From Acidimicrobiia bacterium (GTDB lineage Bacteria; Actinomycetota; Acidimicrobiia; Acidimicrobiales; Bin134), in assembly GCA_022822905.1 (NCBI GenBank), contig JAJDYE010000030.1:55585-119584 (forward strand): 64,000 nucleotides of DNA. Reading direction: 5' to 3'. The position numbers and the translations under genes were made by a program. Shown piece by piece: positions 1 through 9,312 of this stretch (the first letter of the stretch is position 1; every line of letters starts with the position of its first letter). Under the pieces are notes generated by a model. The model did not search any database. It had not been told where the DNA came from and saw only the letters and a program-made list of their open reading frames with translations.

Positions 1-3000
1 ATGCCAAGATCCATACGCCGGGCTGCTCGCTCACCTCCGCGGGTCCCTGGGCCACAATCACCCCGCGATCAGGCTGTCGGCCGGTGTCAGGCGGGTCCAC
101 GCCCAGAACCTCTGCCGCTGGGAAACCGGAGTCTCCCAGCGCCCGAAGCCATACGTCGGGGCTGGTCAGGGCGTGATGGGGGCGATAGTGGTCGGCAAAC
201 CGCCACCAACCGTCGAGCGGTCCGAAAGAAAGGTCCAGCCAGCCCAGGCCGCGGAGGGTCTCCAACGCCACCAGATGGCCCGACGGCGCGAGCAGCCGTC
301 GGCAATTTCCCAGCGTCTCATCCAGGAACTGGGTGGCGTGCAGCACGTTGGAGGCGATAACCAGGTCGTAGCCGTGGCGGTCGAAGCCCTGTTCCACCGG
401 GTCGACCTCGATGTCCAGCACCCGGTAGTCGATCGACGCCTCCGCACCGCCGAATCGCCTCTCCGCCTCGGCGAAAAAACCGGCCGAGATGTCGGTGTAG
501 GTGTAGTCGAAGCGCCCAGCGGGAAGCTCGGGCAGCACCGACGCCGTCGCCGACCCAGTGCCCGCCCCCACCTCCAGCACGCGCAGCCGTCGGCCCTCCG
601 GCAACTCGGCCAGCAGCGCTGCCACCGCGTCGCCCAGCATCCGGTTTGAGGCCTGGGCCATCGGCGCCTTCACATACAGATCGGCGGCGCTGGGCTCACC
701 GCTGCCAAACAGCAAGGTCAGCGGATCGGCGTCGCCCACCACCACCTCGGCCAATGCCCCGGCAGACCGCCGGAACAGCCCGATCTCCATGGTTCCGTGC
801 GGGTACTGGCCCTCCATCCAGTCGGCCCGGGCCGCCGGATCGCCGGCCAGCACCTCGGGCAGGGGATCATCGGAGCCGACTCTCACGGTGAACTCGTCGC
901 CGACTTCCTCCAGCGCGCCGGCTTTGGCCATCATCTCGAGCATCCGGCGGAACAGGCGTCCATGCTCGGGGGCAACCCCCAACTGCTCCCTCAACTCATC
1001 GGGCACCACCGTGTCGCCCGCGGTGCGCACCCACCCCAGCCGATCCAGGGCCAAACGGGCGTACGACCACGCCAGCCGCTCGAGGTCGGCCAGAAACCCG
1101 ACCCGGCTCTCGGCCTCAACCCCCTCTGCCGCCAAGTACTGGGTGAACGGCTCTGAGCCCGCGGCAATGGCACTCGGTTGGGGCAGGAAATCGGCCGGCA
1201 ATATCCCTGGGGCGAGAGGGCTGTCTCGCCAGACGATTTCATAGAGGAGATCGTCGAGGCTCCCAGCAGTCGACAACAGCGCGGCCCGCGTGGCCCTCTT
1301 CACCGTATAGCCGCTCAAACCCCCGAGCACGGTGCCGCGCTGGTCGTAGAACACCAGATCTCCGGCAAGAACCTCAGGTGTTCCCTCTGACGGTTCGGCG
1401 GCTTCCTTCAGCCGCGCATGGCATACCAACTGGTCGGGCATGGGTCCGGTGAGCCACAAGCGCTCCCATCCGAAGGGCAGATAGGCCACCCCGTCATCGC
1501 CACCAGCCCCGCTGCGAGCCTCGGCCATGACCTGGAAGCAGCCGTCCAAGAGCAGCGGATGCACTTCGATGCCGCCTCGGTCAATGGTCTCGGGCAGCGA
1601 CAATTCCCCCACCGCTTCGCCTTCGGAGGCCCACAGCGCCCGCAGGGTGCGAAACGGCGCACCGAGCTCGACCCCTGCGCCCGTACGAGAGCGGTAGAAC
1701 TCCGAGACGTCTCTGGGTTCCAACCCGGCCTTCAGTCCATCCAAGTCGACGCTTTCGGCCCCCTCAATCCGCCCGGCCTCCGAATGGGCCAGGCCCTCGG
1801 CGTGCCGCGTCCATCCGTCCTCACCCGGGCCCCGGCTGTAGATCTCGAATCGAGCGGGGGTCCTCGGATCGACCTCGTCCAGAACGAACTGCACTTGGCG
1901 ACCCTCGGGCGCCGCCCCTTCATCGGAGTCCGGCTCAGGAAAGACCATCGGGCTGAGCAGCTGGAGATCTTCCACCACAAAGCTGCGGCCGGTTGGGGTT
2001 GATGGCCGACCGTTTCCAGTGGCAGCCAGCGCCGAGACCGCCATGGTTCCGTACAGCGCGCCCGGTGTGATCACCTGCCCATACACCCGGTGGTCACTCA
2101 GCCATGGCGGATCGGAGGGATCCATTTCCGTCTCAAGCTGAAGCTCGCCTCGGGGGGATTCGTGGCAAATGCCGAGCAAGGGGTGCCCCGCGCCGGATCG
2201 ACGGCGTTTTGCGGCTTCCACCCAGTGGCGTTGGCGTTGGAACGGGTAGCCCGGAAGCGAGAGACGGCGTCGGGACTCGCCTCCGTACAGGCCCTCAAAG
2301 CTGATATCGAGCCCAGACTGGTACGCCCCCACCACCGCGTCGAGGAACCCGCAGCCATCCTCGGGGGTCGGTGTTCGATCCGATGGCCGCTTCATGCTCG
2401 ACACCACAGTCGGCTCGGCCACCGCGGCCTGGGCGGGCCAGGACAGAACCGTCATGGGGCCGAGCACTGCCCCGGGACCGACTTCGATGACCGCGTCCAC
2501 CCCCAATTCGGCCAGCGCCTGCACGCTGTTGCGAAACTCCACCGGCTGGCGGGCCTGGCGACACCAATACGCCCCGTCCATCGCCTGGCCATCTTCCAGC
2601 ACCTGGCCCGTCATGCTGCTCACCACGGTGAGCGAAGGCGCGGCCACCGCAAGCTCGGTGAGCAGCCCCTCAATGCCGTCCAGAATCGGTTCCACCATGG
2701 CGCTGTGGTATCCGGCGCTCTTCTCCAGTCGCCGGACCCGCACCTCTTCGACCTCAAAACGCTGGAGCAGCGCCTCAACATCGGCGGTCGGTCCGCTCAC
2801 CATCAAGTGGGCCCCGTTGTCGGCGGCAATGGACAGCCGCGAGTCACCCGAGGCGGCGCATTGCTCCTCCACTGCGGCGGCCAGCACTGATTCCGGGGCG
2901 AACACTGCGGCCATCGCGCCGGGCTCTGGCAGCTCCGACATTAGCTTGCCCCGCCCAGCGGCGAGACGAAGGCCGTCCTCCAGGCTGAGCACGCCGGAGG

Positions 3001-5008
3001 TATGAGCCGCCGCGATCTCCCCCAGGCTGTGCCCCACCACCGCATGGGGCCGAACCCCCAGGCCCGACCACAGTGCGGTGAGCGCACACTCCAACGCGTA
3101 TATGGCGGGCTGCGTCCACGCCGGATCGTCCAGGTCTCTGTCGGCGTCGGGCCACCCGAACATCACCCCCAGCAGCGACGTGCCCCGCTCGTGGCGAAAC
3201 ACCTCCTCGCAACGATCCAAGATCGCCCGCACCACCGGCTCGCTCTGGTAGAGCGACTCCCCCATGCCCACCCACTGGCTGCCCTGCCCGGTGTAGGCAA
3301 AGGCCACCTTTGGTGCGACTGACGACCCGGCCACCTCATCATCAGATTCCACCAGCGCGTGGAGCTTGTCCCGCAGCGACTCGGCGTCGGTGAACACCAC
3401 GCCGGCCCGATGGGAGAAATGGCTGCGGCCGATCCCGGCCGTCCAGGCAGTGTCAGCCAGCACCTCCCCCGACGGGGGACCGATATCGTCGTCCAACCAC
3501 CTGAGATAGCCCTGAGCCAGCTCCTTCAGAGCTTTGTCCGACTTCGCCGACAAGGGCAGCAGCCTCGCGGAGCGCGCCATGGCGGGGGCGTCCACCGGCA
3601 TGGCCGCTGCGTCATCCGCGGTGGCGACGGCAACAGGCAGAGGAGGACCTGTCGGCCGCCGTTCCTCGCCGGGCTGGGCTGGTTCTCGGTCGCCCACCCC
3701 GTAGGCCTCCACGATGACGTGGGCGTTGGTGCCCGACCAGCCGAACCCGCTCACCCCGGCAATGGCCATGCGGTCGGAGTGGCGAGGCCAAGGGGTGGGC
3801 TCAGCCGTCACCTTCAGCGGCACCTGGTCCCAGTCGATCGCCGGGGTCGGATTCTCATAGTGCAGATGCGGGGGGATCACGCCCTGCTTCATCGACAACA
3901 TCACCTTGACCAGGCCGGCGACACCGGCGGCTGGCTCCAAGTGGCCGACGTTGGTCTTCACCGACCCGATGAGCAGCGGTTGATCAGCATGGCGCTCTTG
4001 GCAATAGGCGCCAACGGCAGCCTCCAACTCAATGGGGTCACCCACTGGGGTCCCGGTGCCGTGCGCCTCCAGGTAGTCCACCTCAGAAGGCTGAACCCCC
4101 GACCGGGCCAACGCCTCGGTGATCACCAGTTCTTGGGCCACCCCGTTGGGCACGGTCAACCCGGTGCTGGCTCCGTCCTGGTTCAGCGCCGATCCCCGGA
4201 TCACGCCCCAGATCCGGTCTCCGTCGGCCTCGGCATCGCTCAGCCGCTTCAGCACCAGGATGCCGCAGCCCTCGCCTCGCACATATCCGTCGGCCGCAGC
4301 GTCAAACGTCTTGCACTTCCCATCGGGGGCCAGCATCCCGGCATTGCCCCGCAATTCGAACAGCCGACCCGACAGGATCACGTGTACCCCTCCGGCCAGG
4401 GCCAGGTCGGCCTCATCCCGCTGGAGCCCCGATACCGCCTGATGCACCGCGGTCAGCGAAGAGGAGCAGGCGGTGTCCACCGCCAGTGCCGGACCTTGCA
4501 GCCCCAAGGCAAAGGCCACTCGCCCGATGGCGGTGTTGAAGGAGGTGCCGCTCACCGAATACAGGCTGACCGCCGCCTCGGACGAGGCGCTGTTGGCCAA
4601 GATCAGGGCGCGGTAGTCGTAGTTGCTGATACCGGCATACACCCCGGTGCGGCTGCCTCGCAGTCCCTCGGGATTGATACCCGCGTCCTCAAGGGCCTGC
4701 CAGCTGGTCTCCAGCATCAACCGCTGCTGGGGATCCAGCAGCTGGGCCTCAACAGGCGAGATTCGGAAGAACGAGGCATCGAATTGGTCGATGCCGCTGA
4801 TGAATCCGGCGAAGCGACAGGCAACACTCTGAACGTCGGCGTCTTGGAACAGCTCTCCGATTCGCCCCACACCAGAGCCGGGAACCCCCTCGCTTACCGC
4901 GTTCTCACCCGCTTCCAGCAAACGCCAGAACTCCGACAGGCCGTTAGCACCGGGAAACCGGCAGGCCATTCCGACAACCGCGATGGATTCCCCTGTTAGC
5001 GAAGCCAT
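1..5008 (-). CDS. Type I polyketide synthase, KS-AT-DH-MT (3' end beyond window)
   Basis: Assembles a carbon chain from acyl-CoA extender units. The minus-strand frame is open from ATG at 5008 to base 1 (1669 residues seen), preceded by AGGAGA. Residues 1 to about 425 are a ketosynthase with the DTACSSS motif (catalytic Cys181) and a later EAHGTGT His. The acyltransferase has TGQGSQ near residue 571 and GHSLGE with Ser661; its SAGYHS motif is closer to malonyl-type than to the YASH of methylmalonyl-type enzymes. The dehydratase has a complete HxxxGxxxxP (His973) and an LLLDGCF Asp near 1153. A C-methyltransferase follows with LEVGAGTG near 1478. ER, KR and ACP would be expected past the edge. 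Start lies 19 bp after a permease gene, so the three minus-strand genes probably form one operon. The KS-AT-DH-MT order resembles mono-modular synthases making methyl-branched fatty acids, including the sponge-symbiont 'sup' type (family knowledge; the match is inferred). Confidence 0.93.
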   Translation of the reverse strand, partial: MASLTGESIAVVGMACRFPGANGLSEFWRLLEAGENAVSEGVPGSGVGRIGELFQDADVQSVACRFAGFISGIDQFDASFFRISPVEAQLLDPQQRLMLETSWQALEDAGINPEGLRGSRTGVYAGISNYDYRALILANSASSEAAVSLYSVSGTSFNTAIGRVAFALGLQGPALAVDTACSSSLTAVHQAVSGLQRDEADLALAGGVHVILSGRLFELRGNAGMLAPDGKCKTFDAAADGYVRGEGCGILVLKRLSDAEADGDRIWGVIRGSALNQDGASTGLTVPNGVAQELVITEALARSGVQPSEVDYLEAHGTGTPVGDPIELEAAVGAYCQERHADQPLLIGSVKTNVGHLEPAAGVAGLVKVMLSMKQGVIPPHLHYENPTPAIDWDQVPLKVTAEPTPWPRHSDRMAIAGVSGFGWSGTNAHVIVEAYGVGDREPAQPGEERRPTGPPLPVAVATADDAAAMPVDAPAMARSARLLPLSAKSDKALKELAQGYLRWLDDDIGPPSGEVLADTAWTAGIGRSHFSHRAGVVFTDAESLRDKLHALVESDDEVAGSSVAPKVAFAYTGQGSQWVGMGESLYQSEPVVRAILDRCEEVFRHERGTSLLGVMFGWPDADRDLDDPAWTQPAIYALECALTALWSGLGVRPHAVVGHSLGEIAAAHTSGVLSLEDGLRLAAGRGKLMSELPEPGAMAAVFAPESVLAAAVEEQCAASGDSRLSIAADNGAHLMVSGPTADVEALLQRFEVEEVRVRRLEKSAGYHSAMVEPILDGIEGLLTELAVAAPSLTVVSSMTGQVLEDGQAMDGAYWCRQARQPVEFRNSVQALAELGVDAVIEVGPGAVLGPMTVLSWPAQAAVAEPTVVSSMKRPSDRTPTPEDGCGFLDAVVGAYQSGLDISFEGLYGGESRRRLSLPGYPFQRQRHWVEAAKRRRSGAGHPLLGICHESPRGELQLETEMDPSDPPWLSDHRVYGQVITPGALYGTMAVSALAATGNGRPSTPTGRSFVVEDLQLLSPMVFPEPDSDEGAAPEGRQVQFVLDEVDPRTPARFEIYSRGPGEDGWTRHAEGLAHSEAGRIEGAESVDLDGLKAGLEPRDVSEFYRSRTGAGVELGAPFRTLRALWASEGEAVGELSLPETIDRGGIEVHPLLLDGCFQVMAEARSGAGGDDGVAYLPFGWERLWLTGPMPDQLVCHARLKEAAEPSEGTPEVLAGDLVFYDQRGTVLGGLSGYTVKRATRAALLSTAGSLDDLLYEIVWRDSPLAPGILPADFLPQPSAIAAGSEPFTQYLAAEGVEAESRVGFLADLERLAWSYARLALDRLGWVRTAGDTVVPDELREQLGVAPEHGRLFRRMLEMMAKAGALEEVGDEFTVRVGSDDPLPEVLAGDPAARADWMEGQYPHGTMEIGLFRRSAGALAEVVVGDADPLTLLFGSGEPSAADLYVKAPMAQASNRMLGDAVAALLAELPEGRRLRVLEVGAGTGSATASVLPELPAGRFDYTYTDISAGFFAEAERRFGGAEASIDYRVLDIEVDPVEQGFDRHGYDLVIASNVLHATQFLDETLGNCRRLLAPSGHLVALETLRGLGWLDLSFGPLDGWWRFADHYRPHHALTSPDVWLRALGDSGFPAAEVLGVDPPDTGRQPDRGVIVAQGPAEVSEQPGVWILA

Positions 5009-5027
5009 GCTCTCTCCTACGCCGAGG

Positions 5028-6755
5028 CTAACCCGTGCCCTTGACCTGAACCGTCACCACATCCAGGCCGTGGTATTTCTGATGGTGGACCGTTGAGGCG
5101 TAGTGCCGCAACAGGCGAAGCGAGATCTCGCCTTCCTCAATCCCCTCGGATTCCTCGCTCAAATACGCCAGCCGGTCTTCGAGGTTCTCCTCATCGAACA
5201 CGGCCAGAAACTCCATCTCCACTGAACCGGCATCAGGACGGGCCTGGATTATCAGACGAGCGGTTTCGTCGCTGGTCTCATGCTCCTCCATCCGCAGAAG
5301 GCTCATCAGCGTTTCCTCGCCAGCCGAGCGCAGCCGCAGGCTGGAAGCCTCGTTCCAGCCAATCTGATCGGCTACTCCCTGGAGGAATTCGTCGATCTTC
5401 CCCAGCGAGGAGAAGTCGAGCTCGACGGCCAGCCGGCTGGGCCGGTGCGGGCTGGTCAAGTCCAAGAACACGGTCAGCACAACGGAGACAACCGCCCCCA
5501 CCATCACGCCGTTGTCCAAGAGCGCCCCCCATGTGGTGCCCAGCAAGTCGGCGAATATGGTCTGGTTCTCCAGCCCGACCCCCAGCGAGAACGCCACCCC
5601 CACCACCATCGCCTTCTGGGCGTCGAGTCCGTCGCGCATCACCGTTTGGATGCCCCCCACGAACAGGAGCCCGATCGCCGACAGGACGTAGGCCCCCATC
5701 ACCGGGCTCGGGATCACCGTCAATACGGCGGTCAGCTTGGGGAAGAATGCCAGCAGGGCGAACAGCGCCCCGGCGGCGAACCCCACGCTGCGGGCGGCCA
5801 CCCCGGTCAGGGTGGTCAGCTGCACGCTCTTGGACGAATAGACGGTGGTGGGCGGGGTCCCGGCCAGGCCGGAGAAGAAGATGCCCAGTCCGTTGGTGTT
5901 GAGCGAGCCCTGGACCAGCCGGAAGTCGGTCACCCGCGGCCGGCGCCACGAGGCCTGCTGGATGGCGACGCTGTCGCTGATGTTCTTGATGCCGCCCACC
6001 AGCGTCACCACCACGAACACCGGCAGCAGCGCCCAGAATCCGGCGCCGGGAGTCAGGTCGAATCCCGGGGCGCCGCTGTTGGGGACGCCGAACCAGGGGT
6101 CTTCGATGACGCGCTCGAAGTCGAACGCCCCGAAGAACGCGGCGGCCACACAGCCCGCTCCCATGCCGATGATGGGCGACCAGAGCCGCCAGGCCCCGGT
6201 GACCTTCAACGCCAGAACCACCGTTGCGATCAGCGTGACCAGCGCGATGAGCGGGCCGGCGGCATCTGAGGTGCCCTCGGGCACCTCCGGCACCCGGTCG
6301 AGGGCGATGGGCAAGACGGTGGCGGCGATGAGCATGAGCACGGTGCCGGAGACCACCGGGGTGATGATCCGGCGCAGCAGGGGCAGCCAGAACGACAACA
6401 GGAGATAAAACAGCGAGGAGACCACCACGAGGCTGGCCAGCAGGCTCGGTCCCCCCTCGTTCAGCGCCAGCACTGAGATGGCCACGAAGTTGGTGGTGAC
6501 CCCCATGAGAAGCACATGGCCGGCGCCGAATCTTCCGATCCGAGTGGCCTGCAAGGCGGTGAGTGTCCCGGAGATGATCAACGCGGCGAACACCGCCCAA
6601 GACAGGTAGGAGTCGCCCTGGCCTCCCGCTCGTGCGGTGATGGCCACGATCAGCACGATCCCCAGCATGTTGGCCATCACACCCTGGGCGCCCACGGCGA
6701 TTGCCACCAGCGGTGGGCAGGGATCGTTGGGCTCGTAGCGGATGGCCTCGTTCAT
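5028..6755 (-). CDS. NCS2-type nucleobase permease with C-terminal GHKL-like domain (copy 2)
   Basis: 575-residue membrane protein of the xanthine/uracil permease (NCS2) superfamily, expected to import purines or pyrimidines by ion symport. About 12-14 hydrophobic segments fill residues 20-440, including ITPVVSGTVLMLIA and the NTNGLGIFFSGLAGTPPTTVYS stretch, which corresponds to the loop and helix that bind substrate in NCS2 proteins. Residues about 445-575 are a soluble tail not found in ordinary NCS2 permeases. It has the outline of a degenerate RsbW-type ATPase: a helix with AGEETLMSLL, a central FDEENLEDR segment, then a SLRLLRHYASTVHHQKY helix and a final strand. It is a tandem paralogue of the gene just upstream (13 bp gap) and lies 19 bp before the polyketide synthase. 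Substrate unknown. Confidence 0.85.
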   Translation of the reverse strand: MNEAIRYEPNDPCPPLVAIAVGAQGVMANMLGIVLIVAITARAGGQGDSYLSWAVFAALIISGTLTALQATRIGRFGAGHVLLMGVTTNFVAISVLALNEGGPSLLASLVVVSSLFYLLLSFWLPLLRRIITPVVSGTVLMLIAATVLPIALDRVPEVPEGTSDAAGPLIALVTLIATVVLALKVTGAWRLWSPIIGMGAGCVAAAFFGAFDFERVIEDPWFGVPNSGAPGFDLTPGAGFWALLPVFVVVTLVGGIKNISDSVAIQQASWRRPRVTDFRLVQGSLNTNGLGIFFSGLAGTPPTTVYSSKSVQLTTLTGVAARSVGFAAGALFALLAFFPKLTAVLTVIPSPVMGAYVLSAIGLLFVGGIQTVMRDGLDAQKAMVVGVAFSLGVGLENQTIFADLLGTTWGALLDNGVMVGAVVSVVLTVFLDLTSPHRPSRLAVELDFSSLGKIDEFLQGVADQIGWNEASSLRLRSAGEETLMSLLRMEEHETSDETARLIIQARPDAGSVEMEFLAVFDEENLEDRLAYLSEESEGIEEGEISLRLLRHYASTVHHQKYHGLDVVTVQVKGTG

Positions 6756-6768
6756 GATTCTGATTGCG

Positions 6769-8535
6769 CTACCGCGAGCCTCGGACCTGCACGGTCACGA
6801 CGTCCAGCCCGTGGTACTTCTGGTGATGGACCGACGAGGAGTAGTGGCGAAGCAGGCGAAGCGACACATCCCCCTCCTGCAAGCCCTCGGCCTCTTCGGA
6901 CAGGTATGCCAACCGGTCCTCGAGGTTCTCCTCGTCGAACACCGCGAGGAACTCCATCTCCACCATTGCGGCCTCGGGGCGGGCCTGGATGATCAACCGG
7001 GCGGCCTCCTCGGCATCCGCCTCGGGCTGCATCAGGCTGGTCAGCAGCTCTTCACCGGCCTCATCGGGTCGCACCAGGCTCAGCAGGGCCTCCTCTCCGG
7101 CGGAGCGCAGCCGCTGGGCAGAAGCCTCGTCCCAGCCGCTCCTAGCCGCCAGTTCTTGCAGGAACCGATCGATCTCAGGAAGCGACGAGACGCTGAGCTC
7201 GACTTCCAAGCGGCTGCGCCGCTGCGGGCTGGTCAGGTCCAAGAACACGACCATCGCCAACGCGGCCAATGCCCCCATCAGCATGCCGTTGTCGAGCAGC
7301 AGGCCCCATTTGTGACCCAGGAGATCGGTGAAGATGGTCTGGTTGTCGAGTCCCATGCCCAGCGAGAAGGCAACCCCCACCACCAGCGCCTTCTGCCCGT
7401 CGAGCCCGTCCTGAACCACCGTGCGGATACCGATCACGAAGAGCAGGGCAATGGTCACCAATAGATAGGCGGCCACCACCGGGCTGGGAAGGGTGAGCAG
7501 GAACACGGTCAGCTTGGGAAGAAAGGCCAGAGCAAGCAGGGTGCCGCCGACCAAATAGCCGATGCGGCGAGCCCCCACCCCGGTGAAGCTGATGAGCGAC
7601 ACGCTGGTGCCCGAGTAGACGGAGGTGGGCGGAATGCCGAAGATGCCGGCCGACAAGATGCCCAGTCCATTGGTGTTGAGTGAGCCTTGAACCAGCCGGA
7701 AATCGGGAACTTGGGGGCGAAGCGAGGAGGCCTGCTGTATGGCCACGCTGTCGCTCACGTTCTTGACCCCGCCCGCCAGTGTTACCACCACGAACGCGGG
7801 CAGAAGCGACCAGAACCCCGCCCCCGGAGTCAGGTCGAATCCGGGGAAACCGCCAGAGTCGGGAATGCCCACCCAGGCCGCGTCGCCAACCGGGCTGACC
7901 TCGTAGGCGCCGAACAGCACAGCCACCACGCCTCCGAAGACGATCCCAATGAGCGGTGACCACAATCGCCATGCCCCCGATGCCCGCATGTGCAAAAGGA
8001 TGAACACCGCCAGCGTCACGAAGGCAATGGTCGGTCCCGCGGCCTCGGGCGCGTCGGCAGGCACCTCTTCCACCCGGTCGAGTGCCACCGGCAAGACGGT
8101 GCCGGCGATCAGCAGGAGGACCGTGCCGGTGACCACCGGCGTGATGACCCGGCGCAAGAACGGCAGCCAGAAGGCCAGCACCAGGTAGAACAGCGAGGCC
8201 GCCACCGTGAGGCTGGCCAATAGCTCCGGGCCGCCCTCGGCCAGGGCCAACACCGAGATGGCGATGAAGTTCGGGGTGGGGCCCATGATCAAGATGTGCC
8301 CGGCGCCGAACCGCCGGAACCGGCTGGCCTGCAATGCGGTGAGCACTCCGGCGATGATCATGGCCGCGAACAGCGACCACGAGAAATATCCGGCGTCTTG
8401 GCCCCCCGCCCGGGCGGTGACCACCACAACCGACACAATCGGCGCCAGCGCCAGTACCACGCCCTGAAGACCAGCAGCGGCAGCAACGCCAGCCGGGCAG
8501 CGTTCCTCTGGCTCATATCGAATGGCATCGCTCAT
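6769..8535 (-). CDS. NCS2-type nucleobase permease with C-terminal GHKL-like domain (copy 1)
   Basis: 588-residue paralogue of the next gene, apparently first in the permease-permease-polyketide synthase operon. The membrane domain carries the same landmarks (ITPVVTGTVLLLIAGTVLPVALDRV and NTNGLGILSAGIFGIPPTSVYS). The C-terminal soluble domain (from about residue 440) is slightly longer than in copy 2: an extra acidic segment between the AGEEALLSL helix and the AARLIIQARPEA strand accounts for the difference. Both copies end in nearly the same YHGLDVVTVQV strand. No strong Shine-Dalgarno precedes ATG 8535. Its promoter must share the 70 bp divergent gap with the toxin-antitoxin genes. Nucleobase import is inferred from family; coupling to the polyketide synthase is unexplained. 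Confidence 0.85.
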   Translation of the reverse strand: MSDAIRYEPEERCPAGVAAAAGLQGVVLALAPIVSVVVVTARAGGQDAGYFSWSLFAAMIIAGVLTALQASRFRRFGAGHILIMGPTPNFIAISVLALAEGGPELLASLTVAASLFYLVLAFWLPFLRRVITPVVTGTVLLLIAGTVLPVALDRVEEVPADAPEAAGPTIAFVTLAVFILLHMRASGAWRLWSPLIGIVFGGVVAVLFGAYEVSPVGDAAWVGIPDSGGFPGFDLTPGAGFWSLLPAFVVVTLAGGVKNVSDSVAIQQASSLRPQVPDFRLVQGSLNTNGLGILSAGIFGIPPTSVYSGTSVSLISFTGVGARRIGYLVGGTLLALAFLPKLTVFLLTLPSPVVAAYLLVTIALLFVIGIRTVVQDGLDGQKALVVGVAFSLGMGLDNQTIFTDLLGHKWGLLLDNGMLMGALAALAMVVFLDLTSPQRRSRLEVELSVSSLPEIDRFLQELAARSGWDEASAQRLRSAGEEALLSLVRPDEAGEELLTSLMQPEADAEEAARLIIQARPEAAMVEMEFLAVFDEENLEDRLAYLSEEAEGLQEGDVSLRLLRHYSSSVHHQKYHGLDVVTVQVRGSR

Positions 8536-8556
8536 AGGTGGTGCTTTCAGAAGTAA

Positions 8557-8589
8557 CTATGGTTAGACTATGGTCAATCTTTAACCATA
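8557..8589. promoter_or_regulatory. Probable operator of the Phd/VapC pair
   Basis: CTATGGT occurs at 8557-8563 and again at 8568-8574, one helical turn apart. TATGGTTA (8558-8565) is matched in inverted orientation by TAACCATA (8582-8589). Repeats just upstream of an antitoxin start are typical autoregulatory sites. The site also sits before the divergent permease operon, so it may affect both. The Shine-Dalgarno of the antitoxin (GGAGG, about 8596-8600) follows directly. Confidence 0.5.
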
Positions 8590-8604
8590 ACTCCTGGAGG
8601 AACT

Positions 8605-8907
8605 ATGTCTAGCCCATTAGCCGAGCAGTTCATCGCTGCGGGGGACTTCAAGGCCAAATGCTTGGCCCTGATGGACAGGGTGCGAGACGAAGGCGTGGAG
8701 TTTGTGATCACCAAATACGGCCATCCTGTGGCTCGGCTTGTGCCATGCGAGCCGAAGCGGGAAGTGCCCATCCTACGCGGTATGGGCCGAGGCCGGATCA
8801 TCATTCACGGCGACCTAACCGAGCCGACCTTCGGCGACGAGCCGGTGGATGAGATGGTGGCCAACTGGGATACCTTGCATCAGGCAACTCCTACTGAGAC
8901 AACCTGA
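8605..8907 (+). CDS. Phd/YefM-type antitoxin
   Basis: 100-residue antitoxin with the usual Phd/YefM pattern: an N-terminal FKAKCLALMDRVRDEG helix-turn segment, then a strand with FVITKYGHPVARLVP, which forms the DNA-binding dimer core, and an acidic C-terminal tail that would wrap the toxin. A clear GGAGG precedes ATG 8605. The stop codon shares one base with the toxin start (TGATG), so the pair is translationally coupled. It probably neutralises the PIN RNase next door and represses its own promoter through the repeats at 8557-8589. Confidence 0.87.
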   Translation: MSSPLAEQFIAAGDFKAKCLALMDRVRDEGVEFVITKYGHPVARLVPCEPKREVPILRGMGRGRIIIHGDLTEPTFGDEPVDEMVANWDTLHQATPTETT

Positions 8908-9311
8908 TGCTCATGGTGGATACCCATGTCCTGCTCTGGGAACTGAGTGATAGAGGGAAAGTGCCGCCTGCTGCCAGCGCAGCGATCCAAGACGCCCTCG
9001 CTGCATCTGATTTGGCCGTGTCTGCGGCCACTTACTGGGAGCTTGGGGAATTAGCGCGCAAGGGCAGGATTGATCTGCCCGACGGTTTGCGGTCTTGGCG
9101 CTCAGAGCTTCGGGACAGTGGCATCCATGAGCTGCCCATCGATACGGAGATCGCCCTCCGGGCGGTAGAGCTGCGAGACCAAGCCGCGCCCAACGACGCT
9201 GCCGACCGATTCATCATGGCCACCGCGCTCATTCGCAACGCGGTGCTTGTCACCGCCGACCGGGAGATTCTGGCCTGGAACGGCCCCCTCGACTGCATCA
9301 ATGCGACCTAG
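8907..9311 (+). CDS. vapC: VapC-type PIN-domain RNase toxin
   Basis: 134-residue single PIN domain, the usual VapC length. The expected acidic residues are present: Asp5 in MLMVDTHVLLW, a Glu in the AATYWELGEL helix, and the Asp of NDAADRFIMATAL. The last conserved strand VLVTADREIL is intact. VapC proteins are Mg-dependent endoribonucleases that cut tRNA or rRNA when the antitoxin is degraded. The WEL variant with a Phd-type partner is a common arrangement. The gene ends 1 bp before the stop of the convergent ABC permease gene, with no terminator visible between them. Confidence 0.88.
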   Translation: MLMVDTHVLLWELSDRGKVPPAASAAIQDALAASDLAVSAATYWELGELARKGRIDLPDGLRSWRSELRDSGIHELPIDTEIALRAVELRDQAAPNDAADRFIMATALIRNAVLVTADREILAWNGPLDCINAT

Positions 9312-9312
9312 C

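Noticed and set aside
3359..4999. Long plus-strand open frame (546 codons)
   Set aside because: It is antisense to the polyketide synthase, whose KS and AT motifs are unmistakable on the minus strand; such shadows are common in GC-rich DNA.
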